Source: Paenibacillus ginsengarvi
Lineage (GTDB): Bacteria; Bacillota; Bacilli; Paenibacillales; NBRC-103111
DNA length: 64,000 bases
Direction: 5' to 3'
Assembly (NCBI RefSeq): GCF_003626695.1
Contig: NZ_RBAH01000028.1
Coordinates: 1-64,000 of the forward strand
Shown here: positions 27,248 to 35,800 of the stretch, one piece after another
How the letters are laid out: every line of letters starts with the position of its first letter
Numbering within the stretch: the first letter of the stretch is position 1
Program-made: the position numbers and the translations under genes
Notes under the pieces: generated by a model
Database searches by the model: none
What the model was told of the DNA's origin: nothing
The model's input: the letters and a program-made list of their open reading frames with translations, nothing else

Positions 27248-27403
27248 TCACGGCCCTGCTCTCAGCGCGGAAATGTCGGTATTGGCGGTTTCTCCCTTGG
27301 TCTGGATGTTGTTGCGCATTCCCGTACTGCCGTTGTTCACAATGTTCGTAAACAGCAAGGCAACGACGATCAGCATCATAACGGTTATCAATATATTTCT
27401 CAC
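27248..27403 (-). CDS. 51-residue single-helix protein, candidate pilin or tad accessory
   Basis: A GTG start is preceded by AAAGGAGAG (9 bases). The product begins with the helix MRNILITVMMLIVVALLFTN and continues with a polar tail containing STGMRNNIQTKGETANTD. It is a paralogue of the 48-residue protein that follows 21 bp downstream. Length, helix position and gene order fit the Flp/Fap pilin class or an unstudied minor subunit, but no prepilin peptidase is encoded in the window and no cleavage site is evident. Confidence 0.6.
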   Translation of the reverse strand: MRNILITVMMLIVVALLFTNIVNNGSTGMRNNIQTKGETANTDISALRAGP

Positions 27404-27440
27404 AGATGCATTCTCTCCTTTGGTTTTTGGTGTCTCCGTC

Positions 27441-28346
27441 CTAGTGGAGCGAATCGAACAGCTTCTGCCCTTCCTGAACCCACGGATAAATAAAAATGCG
27501 AAACGTGTTCAAAATCGGAATGCCGGCGATGACGAACAGTACGTACGAGGTCGATTCCTTCCGGCTGTCCTTCGCCATATCCAGCTTCTCTTTATAGTCC
27601 TGGATTCTGTCGCGCAGCAGCATGTAGTAGCTGTCGTGCTCGTTCAGACGCAGCGAGTTGATCGTTTCGGCAAAGCTGTACGCTTCCTCCGTACCGAGCC
27701 GCCTTTTAAACCGCTTGATCGCCTGTTCCGCGTCCTCATACCATTCGTTCAGCAGCAGCTGCAGATCCGGCCGGATTTTATGACAGAACGGCAAGCAGCA
27801 GCCGAGCTTCGCATGAAGATTCATTTTGGAGCCGTTATAGTAGAGCAGTTGATTGCTTAGCGTGTAGATTTCCCGCATGATCTTGTAAGTGCGGTGTTTG
27901 CCGAGCGACTCGAGCAGTACCCGGTCCATCGCAAACAGCACGAGCACGATTAAACCGGCCACCAGCACGTACACCGGCTCGATCCAAGGCAATCCCCACG
28001 CGCTCCGCAGCCCGGAATAGCCGAGCGCCGCAAGCGCTGCGCCGAGCAGAAGAAGCACTCTGCGCATCAATTCGTACAGCAGCGGGTTGAAGCGAAGTCC
28101 GCTCTCCAGTAGCAGCCGCTCCTTCCCCGACGCTTCGATCCACCTCTCCGATATGCCCGCTATCTTCAGCACAAAAGCCGGTATCGTCCGGCGCTGAACA
28201 AAACGCTTGAAGGCGGCGAACCTCCAGCGTCTTCTCCGGCGGGGCAGTGAACGCAGCGTAAACAGTACAGCAGTAAAAATGGCGGCGAACAGGGCGCCAT
28301 GCGCAAGCGCCTGCAGCCATAACAAATGCCGGGATTCCATAATCAT
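27441..28346 (-). CDS. tadC: TadC-like type II secretion F-family membrane protein
   Basis: A 301-residue inner-membrane platform protein. The N-terminal helix (LWLQALAHGALFAAIFTAVLF) and a central pair of helices (about 100-145) are followed by a long cytoplasmic region with the F-domain pattern (EIYTLSNQLLYYNGSKMNLHAKLG) and a C-terminal helix (SYVLFVIAGIPILNTFRIFIYP). A GTG 15 bases upstream overlaps the tadB stop. The ATG at 28346 has TGAGGA 8 bases before it and is preferred. It works with TadB as the platform for the TadA motor. Confidence 0.78.
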   Translation of the reverse strand: MIMESRHLLWLQALAHGALFAAIFTAVLFTLRSLPRRRRRWRFAAFKRFVQRRTIPAFVLKIAGISERWIEASGKERLLLESGLRFNPLLYELMRRVLLLLGAALAALGYSGLRSAWGLPWIEPVYVLVAGLIVLVLFAMDRVLLESLGKHRTYKIMREIYTLSNQLLYYNGSKMNLHAKLGCCLPFCHKIRPDLQLLLNEWYEDAEQAIKRFKRRLGTEEAYSFAETINSLRLNEHDSYYMLLRDRIQDYKEKLDMAKDSRKESTSYVLFVIAGIPILNTFRIFIYPWVQEGQKLFDSLH

Positions 28347-28357
28347 GCGGCTTGTCC

Positions 28358-29296
28358 TCACATTCTCCGAATCGATAAATAAATGCCCATCAAAATCGAG
28401 GCGAAAATAAGCAGCAGCCCGTCCAGCAGCATGTTGCGGCCGGCCGGATCGACGATGTAGTACAAGTACGCGTTCTCGGGATTGATCTTGAAATTAATAA
28501 ATAGAAATAAGAGCAAAAACAAGATCGACGAAAAATTGGCGAGCCGTATTTCCAGCAGCCGGTTCCGCTCCGCCTGGTCCGAGCGCTGCGCTTTTCGCAT
28601 ATCCGTTATCAAATCCTTCAAGCTGTCGCACAAATCGTTTCCTTCCAGAATCCCTACCCGCAAAATGTTCGTAAAGTAATCCGCCCACATATGACCGAGA
28701 CTGAGCGAAAACACTCGCAGACTGTCCTCCGTGTCCCGGCTTGTGGTCAAATTCCGGTACAACTGTTCGAATACAGGCTTCATTGCCGGCTGCATCCGGT
28801 TTTCCTCCAGCGTTACTTTAAGCACGGTCCGGATGTTGCTCTGCCCGAGCGCAATGTAGTATTGGTAGAACAGCTCCACGGCCGGCAAAAAGTCGAGCCT
28901 GGCCTTCATCTGCAAACTAAGCAAACGCATCCGCAGCGCCAAATAAGGCAGCAATCCGAGCATGCCTCCCGCCGACAGTACGCCCTTGGCGTTGCCGAAG
29001 CAAACGAATCCGCCGACGATACCAGCGAGCAGCAGCAGCACGGAGACAAACAGAAACGTCCCGATGTGGACCCGCGCCTGAATCGATTCCAACAGATCGG
29101 CCAAATGCCGGTACAGCCAGTTGTACCGCATGGCCAGCTGCGCCACTCGGTTGGCGAAAGAGCCGCGGCGCACGTAATTCAGCCGGTAACGCGCCACCGA
29201 TCGGCGCACGATCGTTTGCAGCAGCCGGTTCAGAAACAAATACGCCAGCATAAACAACAGCAGCAGAAACGAGCTTTTGACGATCACGATCAGCAT
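28358..29296 (-). CDS. tadB: TadB-like type II secretion F-family membrane protein
   Basis: A 312-residue membrane protein with an N-terminal helix (IVKSSFLLLLFMLAYLFLN), a central helix pair (about 80-120), a T2SSF-type cytoplasmic stretch (LPAVELFYQYYIALGQSNI... and SLSLGHMWADYFTNILRVGI) and two C-terminal helices. Its ATG overlaps the tadA stop by 7 bases, so the two are translationally coupled. Pairing with the TadC-like protein is typical of Tad systems. Confidence 0.8.
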   Translation of the reverse strand: MLIVIVKSSFLLLLFMLAYLFLNRLLQTIVRRSVARYRLNYVRRGSFANRVAQLAMRYNWLYRHLADLLESIQARVHIGTFLFVSVLLLLAGIVGGFVCFGNAKGVLSAGGMLGLLPYLALRMRLLSLQMKARLDFLPAVELFYQYYIALGQSNIRTVLKVTLEENRMQPAMKPVFEQLYRNLTTSRDTEDSLRVFSLSLGHMWADYFTNILRVGILEGNDLCDSLKDLITDMRKAQRSDQAERNRLLEIRLANFSSILFLLLFLFINFKINPENAYLYYIVDPAGRNMLLDGLLLIFASILMGIYLSIRRM

Positions 29297-30708
29297 GAGT
29301 CGACCATCCCCATCTCACGAAGGATTCGGCAGCCGTCCGGATCGTATTTCATCATCCGCAAAACAGCCCGCCCGGAAAAGCGCTCCGGAAACTGCCAAGC
29401 CCCGCTGGCAAAATCGTAGCGGACGATATCCCTAACCTTCACCTCCCCGTTCTCATAACCGTATTCTCCGATTCGCAGCAGCTTCCGCCTGCCGCCCGCC
29501 ATCCCCATCTCGAAGCCGATCTGGGTCACATATTCGGTGATTCGCTTCGTCAGCCGCCCCGGGTTCATCCCCCGGCCGTCCAGCATGCACATATCGGTAA
29601 TCGCATCGGGCGCATCCTCGAGCTCGTTAACATGCACCGAGGTGATACTCCCTTCATGACCCCGCGTGCACGCCCGCACATAAACGTTGGCGTCGTCGTC
29701 GCGAATTTCGGCATGACAGATTCGTTTCGGAGATTGCCGCAGCGCAAGCTTGAACGCCTGATTGCCGCAGTGGTGTTCGTCGTCTTCGCTCACCTCGTAT
29801 TCGATAATGTTTTTGTTCGGAAAATCTCGCTTCAGCATAAGCTCGTACCTGGACTCGATCGTGACGATCCGCTCGTGGTCGGGCAGCTCGGCTATGAGCG
29901 CCTTGATCAGATTCGTTTTGCCGGAGTTGGTCGGTCCGATGACGACCATATTGAAGCAGCTACGCAGCAAACACAGCAGCACCGTTTTGATCTTCTCATC
30001 GATCGTCTCGTATTCGGGCTGGCAAAGCGTTTGCAAATTGTAGTAGCGCATCGTGTAGAACCGAATCGTCATTGTCGGCTCGGCGGTAAAGCCGAATCCA
30101 GTCAACGTCACTCGCGATCCGTCCCGCAGCGAAACTTCCGCCCACCGTTTGCGCGGGTTGATCACTTCGTTGTTGAACAGCACCAGGTTTTGCTGGATCC
30201 GTTCAACCTCCTTCAGATGCTGGAATTTATGCGGCGACGGGGTCGCCTTGCCGCCCCTCACCTCGAAAATGTCTTTGCCGACGACCTGGATTTCCTCCAG
30301 TCCGTCGCGATCCCGCAGCAGCAGCTCGAGCACATTCAAACCGATTACCTCTGCGAATACGGCTTCGGCAAGCGTCGCATAACGCCGGTTCGAGGGCACG
30401 ATATGGTTCATTCTCCGCTTCGCCAGCTGATCGTTGATGATCGCTACGAAGCGGATCCGTTCTTCCTCGAAGCCGAGCACCGCGCGGTTTAACGATTCGC
30501 TGTACTGCAAGCGCTCCTCTTCCGTTTTCCCGCGGGAAGCGACCAAATACGTCCGGATATCCTCGACGCAGCGCTGAAACGCCGGGTTCTCGTCTTCCTG
30601 TAGCGCGAACGACTCGGACTCGGATGAACCGCCGGCCGGCTGCCTGTCTCCACGCCTCGCGATGGAATAGGCGAGCACCGAAAACTTGCGCTCCGTCAGC
30701 TCTCCCAT
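29290..30708 (-). CDS. tadA: TadA/CpaF-type secretion ATPase
   Basis: A 472-residue hexameric motor ATPase. The ATG at 30708 follows CAAGGAGGA; the frame is open 48 bases further. The Walker A is GPTNSGKTNLIKAL (about 265). The Asp box/Walker B region is VTIESRYELML and KRICHAEIRDDDANVYVRACTRGHEGSITSVHVN, with the GHEGS His-box-like element of CpaF. An N-terminal domain of about 200 residues precedes the motor. It powers assembly of pili or secretion by the neighbouring TadB/TadC platform. Confidence 0.92.
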   Translation of the reverse strand: MGELTERKFSVLAYSIARRGDRQPAGGSSESESFALQEDENPAFQRCVEDIRTYLVASRGKTEEERLQYSESLNRAVLGFEEERIRFVAIINDQLAKRRMNHIVPSNRRYATLAEAVFAEVIGLNVLELLLRDRDGLEEIQVVGKDIFEVRGGKATPSPHKFQHLKEVERIQQNLVLFNNEVINPRKRWAEVSLRDGSRVTLTGFGFTAEPTMTIRFYTMRYYNLQTLCQPEYETIDEKIKTVLLCLLRSCFNMVVIGPTNSGKTNLIKALIAELPDHERIVTIESRYELMLKRDFPNKNIIEYEVSEDDEHHCGNQAFKLALRQSPKRICHAEIRDDDANVYVRACTRGHEGSITSVHVNELEDAPDAITDMCMLDGRGMNPGRLTKRITEYVTQIGFEMGMAGGRRKLLRIGEYGYENGEVKVRDIVRYDFASGAWQFPERFSGRAVLRMMKYDPDGCRILREMGMVDSC

Positions 30709-31952
30709 AAGGTCCTCCTTGCTTTTCCGGTTTTGCCTGTCCAGCGGCCGAGCCATCGTTTGAGCGGATGCGCCTTCACTATCGCCTTCGTTTCGATGCG
30801 GCCCAAAGCCGCCAGTACCGTAACGATTTCATTCAAATCGCGCGCGAGCGGATGCGGGCCGAGCAGCAGGTCCAGCAGCTTCCCTTGATTAACCGTATCG
30901 GTCAAGTCCGCATATTTGCCGACCTTGCCGATCAGGGAAAGCCCGGTTTCCTTGCGAATATCCTGGTGCCGGATGCCGGCGGGCCCGCCGCTCTTGTCGG
31001 ATTGGGTCAGGATGAGATCGAACGATTCGGCGTCAAGCCCGATCACCGGGCACAATCCGCGCAGCCACCGGTTCGCATCCTCCTGAAAGTGGGTCAGTTC
31101 GGGCGTCGTCACCATAATGCGGGAGTCGGCCCCGAGCAGCGAGCATACCGTTGCCGCGTTGTCCCAATAGGCGTTTACTTCGACGATACATAGGTCGAAT
31201 GCCCGTTTCGCCGTTTGCAGCAGATGCTCGATATCTTCGGCCGTAAAAAATTCCGCCTGCTCCCGCAGCTGGTTGCCGAACAACACGCGCAGGTTCGGTA
31301 CGCCCTTAACCGCTTCGCAATAAGAGCGGAGCCGCTCCGGACGCAAGCTTTGGGAACGGATCTCGGCGCGGAGATGGTCGAGGCTGCCCTCTGGCTTTTC
31401 GATGCCGATGTAACGGTGCAACTTCGAGCTTTTCAGATTAAGGCATATATAGGCAACGGACCGCTCTGTGCGGCATGCCAGACCTACAGCCGCCCCGAAG
31501 GCGACGAATGTCGTGCCGATGTTCGGCGTCGAGCCGACAAATACAAAGGTTTGCCCTCCGCTGTCGTTCAGATCCCGCGCCTCTCCGTAACAGTTGAGAT
31601 ACAGTGTGCCGCATATCGCTTCCTTCGTCCGATGTGGAGGAACATACTGCACGCCGCTAACGATGCAGGCCTTGATCCATCGGCCATTCTCAGCGACATC
31701 GTGTTTGTCCGACAGCAGCACGGTTAATCCGGCTTTCGGACAATGCGCCTTGAACTGCTCGACGTAATCGCAAAAAAGCGAAAGCCCGAAATACCGGTCG
31801 GACAACACAATATGCTCTACTTCGGCCGCAGTGGGAGAGGCGATCAGCGCCTCCGGCTGCTGGAACCACAACGCCTCGTCGCCGTCGCGGATTTGGCCGG
31901 ACAGCCATTCTTGAACGAGATCTTCATCCTGAGTAACGAATGCGATCCGCAC
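30696..31952 (-). CDS. tadZ: TadZ/CpaE-like MinD-family localisation ATPase
   Basis: A 418-residue protein: a receiver-like N-terminal domain (residues 1-125) followed by a ParA/MinD-type P-loop domain. The loop reads GSTPNIGTTFVAFG where CpaE proteins normally have G-x-KGGVGTST, so the signature Lys of the deviant Walker A is missing and ATP hydrolysis is doubtful. TadZ proteins place the Tad machine in the cell. The GTG at 31952 has AGAGG 8 bases upstream, and a GTG overlapping the cpaB stop at 31961 is the alternative. It overlaps tadA by 13 bases. Confidence 0.8.
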   Translation of the reverse strand: MRIAFVTQDEDLVQEWLSGQIRDGDEALWFQQPEALIASPTAAEVEHIVLSDRYFGLSLFCDYVEQFKAHCPKAGLTVLLSDKHDVAENGRWIKACIVSGVQYVPPHRTKEAICGTLYLNCYGEARDLNDSGGQTFVFVGSTPNIGTTFVAFGAAVGLACRTERSVAYICLNLKSSKLHRYIGIEKPEGSLDHLRAEIRSQSLRPERLRSYCEAVKGVPNLRVLFGNQLREQAEFFTAEDIEHLLQTAKRAFDLCIVEVNAYWDNAATVCSLLGADSRIMVTTPELTHFQEDANRWLRGLCPVIGLDAESFDLILTQSDKSGGPAGIRHQDIRKETGLSLIGKVGKYADLTDTVNQGKLLDLLLGPHPLARDLNEIVTVLAALGRIETKAIVKAHPLKRWLGRWTGKTGKARRTLWES

Positions 31953-31957
31953 CCCGA

Positions 31958-32683
31958 TCACCTCTTTTCTTTTCTAAATACCGCATCATCCGAAAGCGAC
32001 GTGGCCGAAACGGCGATGACCAGCTTGGCCTTTTTCGTCCGGCACGCCTTGTCGATCGCAAGCCACTGCTCCTCGGTCAAATTCAGATTAATCTGATCGA
32101 TCGTCCCGTTCGCCTCCCGGCGGGAGGCATACATTTTCTCCGTATCGCCGTTCACCCGCGAATACAGGTTGGGCGACTTCGGATTGTCGACCTCCACGTT
32201 GGCGGATGATTTCACCGAGGCGACGGTAATTTCCTGATCGAACAGACGAGCAGACTCGCCTTCGCCCCCGGATAAGTACAGCCGCACCTTATCCCCCGCC
32301 CGGATCCCTCCGGACAACGACAAAATATAATCTTTCGGAATTTGGAACGTCGCTTGACCGCGCGAAGGAAGCAGATGGTATTTGTCTACCTTCCAGGACA
32401 AGATCGGCTCGTTCGTTCCGAGCGGAACGACGGACTCCAGCCCGACGAGCTGCGACGCATCCATAAACATTCCTTCCTCCAGCGAACCGGCCAGCACGGG
32501 CCGAAACGCAAGCATCCCGGCCTCGATCATCGTCCCGGCGGGAATGAAATCTTTCGGTACAAGGACGTTAACCGTCTGTTGCAACTCCACCTGCCTCAGC
32601 TGCAGCTTGTATACGCCGTAAACGAGAAAAGCCGCCAACAGCGCCGCCGAGAAGCTGATCAGCAAGTTTCGTTTTTTGTTCAC
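31958..32683 (-). CDS. cpaB: CpaB-like pilus assembly protein with SAF domain
   Basis: A 241-residue membrane-anchored protein with a GTG start after GAGGGGG. The N-terminal helix (LLISFSAALLAAFLVYGVYKL) is followed by an SAF domain (NVLVPKDFIPAGTMIEAGML... QLVGLESVVPLGTNEPI) and an RcpC/CpaB-type C-terminal half (PSRGQATFQIPKDYILSLSGGIRAGDKVRLYL). It is the first gene of the leftward tad operon proper and stands 31 bp after a terminator-like hairpin and about 100 bp after a strong promoter. Confidence 0.8.
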   Translation of the reverse strand: MNKKRNLLISFSAALLAAFLVYGVYKLQLRQVELQQTVNVLVPKDFIPAGTMIEAGMLAFRPVLAGSLEEGMFMDASQLVGLESVVPLGTNEPILSWKVDKYHLLPSRGQATFQIPKDYILSLSGGIRAGDKVRLYLSGGEGESARLFDQEITVASVKSSANVEVDNPKSPNLYSRVNGDTEKMYASRREANGTIDQINLNLTEEQWLAIDKACRTKKAKLVIAVSATSLSDDAVFRKEKR

Positions 32684-32710
32684 CTGTTCGCCCCCTCTCT
32701 CCGTAACGAC

Positions 32711-32755
32711 GAAAAAGGACGCAAAACGGTCGGTTGCCCGATCGCCTGCGTCCTT
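32711..32755 (-). terminator. terminator-shaped hairpin in the cpaB leader
   Basis: The stem AAGGACGCA / TGCGTCCTT (32715-32723 and 32747-32755) encloses a second helix TCGG-GCAA-CCGA closed by a GNRA-type loop, and on the minus strand ends in TTTTT. It can end the adhesin transcript. Since a good promoter lies upstream of it and only 31 bp separate it from cpaB, it could also act as an attenuator. A small alternative helix TGCG/CGCA at its foot would compete with the main stem. Confidence 0.8.
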
Positions 32756-32784
32756 CGCAAACGTTGCTGGATTTATTTAACTAC

Positions 32785-32813
32785 ATAATACCATAATTGA
32801 GCTAAAATGTAAA
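32785..32813 (-). promoter_or_regulatory. SigA-type promoter in front of the cpaB-tadE operon
   Basis: On the minus strand TTTACA (32808-32813) and TATTAT (32785-32790) are separated by exactly 17 bases in AT-rich sequence just past the adhesin stop codon. Transcription would start near 32778, giving a leader of about 95 nt that contains the terminator-shaped hairpin. Confidence 0.6.
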
Positions 32814-32824
32814 CTATTAAACTA

Positions 32825-35800
32825 TCATTGCCTGCGGTGCACTTCGACCGCTTCATTGATGTTGCCGATGATTCGAACCGGTACATCCTCCCGTTTCACA
32901 ACGCCGTTCGCATACCGGATTTGAAAGTGAATCGGCAATATGCCTTCGGGGATGCCTTCCGTAGCTGACATAAACTTGTCGTCGAACAGTTTGCCGTCAA
33001 AGCGGGTAAGATCGTCGCCAGACATATCCAACAGTATGGACGCCGCAAGCGCGTTCCCGTCGATTCCGGTCGTCTCGATCCAGGCCTTCGCCTCGCTGAC
33101 CGGCGCGGGTGAGCTGAACGTTCTCACCACGAATATTTCACCGGAATAGAAATCCTTCGGCACCGTCGTCGTGTTATGTCCTTTCTGCTCGTGAATGGCT
33201 CGCCACTGCGGCGTATGATGCACCTCGGAGGTGATCGTAAGCGGAAGCGCTTCAAGCACCTTTGTTACGCGGCTTATCGCAAACCCGTCGGAGACGGTTA
33301 AGGTGACCGTATACGAGCCTGGCTCGGGGAACAGCTGAGTCGCGTCTGTCGTCCCATAAGTACGAACCTGACCGTCCGGCAGGCGGATCTCCCACACCGA
33401 CGTCAAGGCATCGCCATCGGGGTCCGTCGATAAATTATCCAAGTATACGGTATCTCCCTCCCATATCGGCTTCGGCATCCAATCGAAGTCGGCCACTGGC
33501 GGCCGGTTCGTAAGCAGCCATTTATCACCGGACCATGGCGACCATACGTACCCGTCAAAGACTCTTACCCGGACGCGCAGCTTCTGTCCGGCCGGAAGAG
33601 CCATGGCCACCAGATGGCTTTGCGTCGTCGCGCTTGTATACTGGGAAGCTTCTCCGGAATCGTAGACGATCGTCGTATTCGCTTCGTTCACGATATGGAG
33701 CTGGTATTTCAAAAACACCGTGCCGGGATCAACGTCCCATTGGTTCCACGTAATCGTCGTCGGCGTCGGACCTTCAATCGTCGGGTTCGCCTGCGTGCCG
33801 GACGGGTACGTGACGTCAGCAATCGGCGTCATATTGATACGCAGCCAGCCGATGTTCGACCAGTCCGACCAGACGAAACCGTCGAATACTTGCACGTGCA
33901 CTTGTAAGGGTATGCCGTTTGGCAAATCAGACGTCGGTGTCATGCTCTGGCTCGTCGCCTGCGTCCATTGGGCCGTGCTGTAGTCGTAGACGAGCGTTCC
34001 GTCCTCTTGCATGATCTGAACGCGGTACTGCTGGAATACGCCACCGTAGGCGAGATCCGGGTCGTACTGATTCCACGAGATCCCTGGGCGCCGGTTATCC
34101 TGAACCAAGTTCGCCGCTTCTGCCGACAGCCCGTTCGGGAATGTGAGCACAGCCTTTGGCGGGCTGTTGACGATCATCCAGCCGATATTCGACCACCCCG
34201 ACCAGTCAATTCCGTCACTAACTTGCACCTGTACCTGGTATTTTTGACCAGGCGTTAAACTCGTATCTAATTGCCACTCTGCATAATTCAGCGTCGTGTT
34301 TTGCGGTTTAATACCGCTGTCACGCAAAACGTTGCCCCATTCGTCTTTTACAATGACCCGGTAAGCCGCGAATGTCGTTCCTGGATCAGAATCGTATTGA
34401 TTCCACTTGATAACCGGCCGTACCGTATCGATGAAGGATGGATTCGCCTCGGTGCCGTTCGGGAATGTCAGCGCAACGGTCGGCGGCGTATTCGGGAACG
34501 GCATCGTGACCGTAACCGTTTGCTCGGCCCAATCCGACCATGCGCCGTATTCGTCTTTTACGGAAAGTCTCACGGTGTACGTTCCCGACTTCGCCGGCCG
34601 CGTCAGTTTTCCGTATTGTGTACTCCCATCCGGATCGGTATAGCCATAACGTCTTTCGACAACACCCCGAGTTGCGGCATAGTCAATCCCGGTTGGCTCC
34701 GTCGAATAATGCCACGGCGCGAGCCAGCGGTCAGGGTCGTAGCTCGTATCATTCCAGGCGAACGTATAATCCGGATTTTGACTGATCGTAAACGATGCGA
34801 TCGGTCGGCGATGTACGATTACGTAATTGACAGCCGGATCGGAACGTTTCCGGAAGCTCTGATACAACCAATTCGGGTACTGATATCCGAGTGGAGCTGG
34901 ATCGTCGACTTCCGAGTAATCGATTTTGTAAAGACCCACCTTGTTTAATACAGGCAGCGTGCCGGTCAATTTGTAATTGATATAGGAGTTGGCTGCATTC
35001 GAATCGGAATAGCCATCCCCCGCGTTCAAAAACTTCTCCGGCGCCGTGTTCGTATAGATCCATTCCCGAAGGTCCGGAATCGAAGGGTCATTCTCCGGAT
35101 CAGTGTACGTGGAGCTGTACTTGATCGTCGTTCCCACGATCACGATGCCAGCAACATCCTCGCTTGCGGCCTTGTATGATTCCGTTCGGAAATTCTTCAT
35201 GTAAACGTTAGGTACATTGGAGAATAGCCCGACTTTGCCGCTGGAATAGGAGCCGTCGTATACATCGATTAACGGTACGCCGTTGACGTATACCAGAATG
35301 TGATCCCGTTTTGCTGTCACTTTCAGGTTCGCGTATTGACCAGCGAGTAACGGGTTGGTCTGCTTGCCCAAAATCGTTTTCGTTCCATTGACGATTTTGG
35401 ATAGGATGACGCCCTCCGTTGTCAGCTCGGCTTCGAATTTGTTCCGGTGATCCTGCTCCCGGAAGGCGACGCCTGCGCCGTTATACTCGCTGAAACTGTT
35501 TTTGTAAAAGCGTACGGAAAGCGAGATAGAGCCGTCGTAAAAGTCTTTATACCTGTCGACAAGAGTTCCGAAAGAAAATCTTCCGGCGTCGTACGTCGTG
35601 TTTGCTGACAGGTTCGAAGTCGTCACTTTATTACCGCTTGGGATTATGGCAAAACCCTTTCCGTCGCCAATGGGCCGGTAGTTGTTCGTTGCAGGAGGTA
35701 GAGACATTGTATATAGATTCTGACCGGTCATCACGTCATATACATTTGCCGTGCCGCTTGATACAGGCAAAATGAATTTACCGTCTGCTGCGAGTGTTCC

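Noticed and set aside
32684..32810. c-di-GMP-I (GEMM) riboswitch in the cpaB leader
   Set aside because: GGACGCA and GGCAACC recall GEMM elements, but the paired 5' half (CACGCACAGGGCAAACC) and the second helix are absent; the hairpin alone explains these bases.
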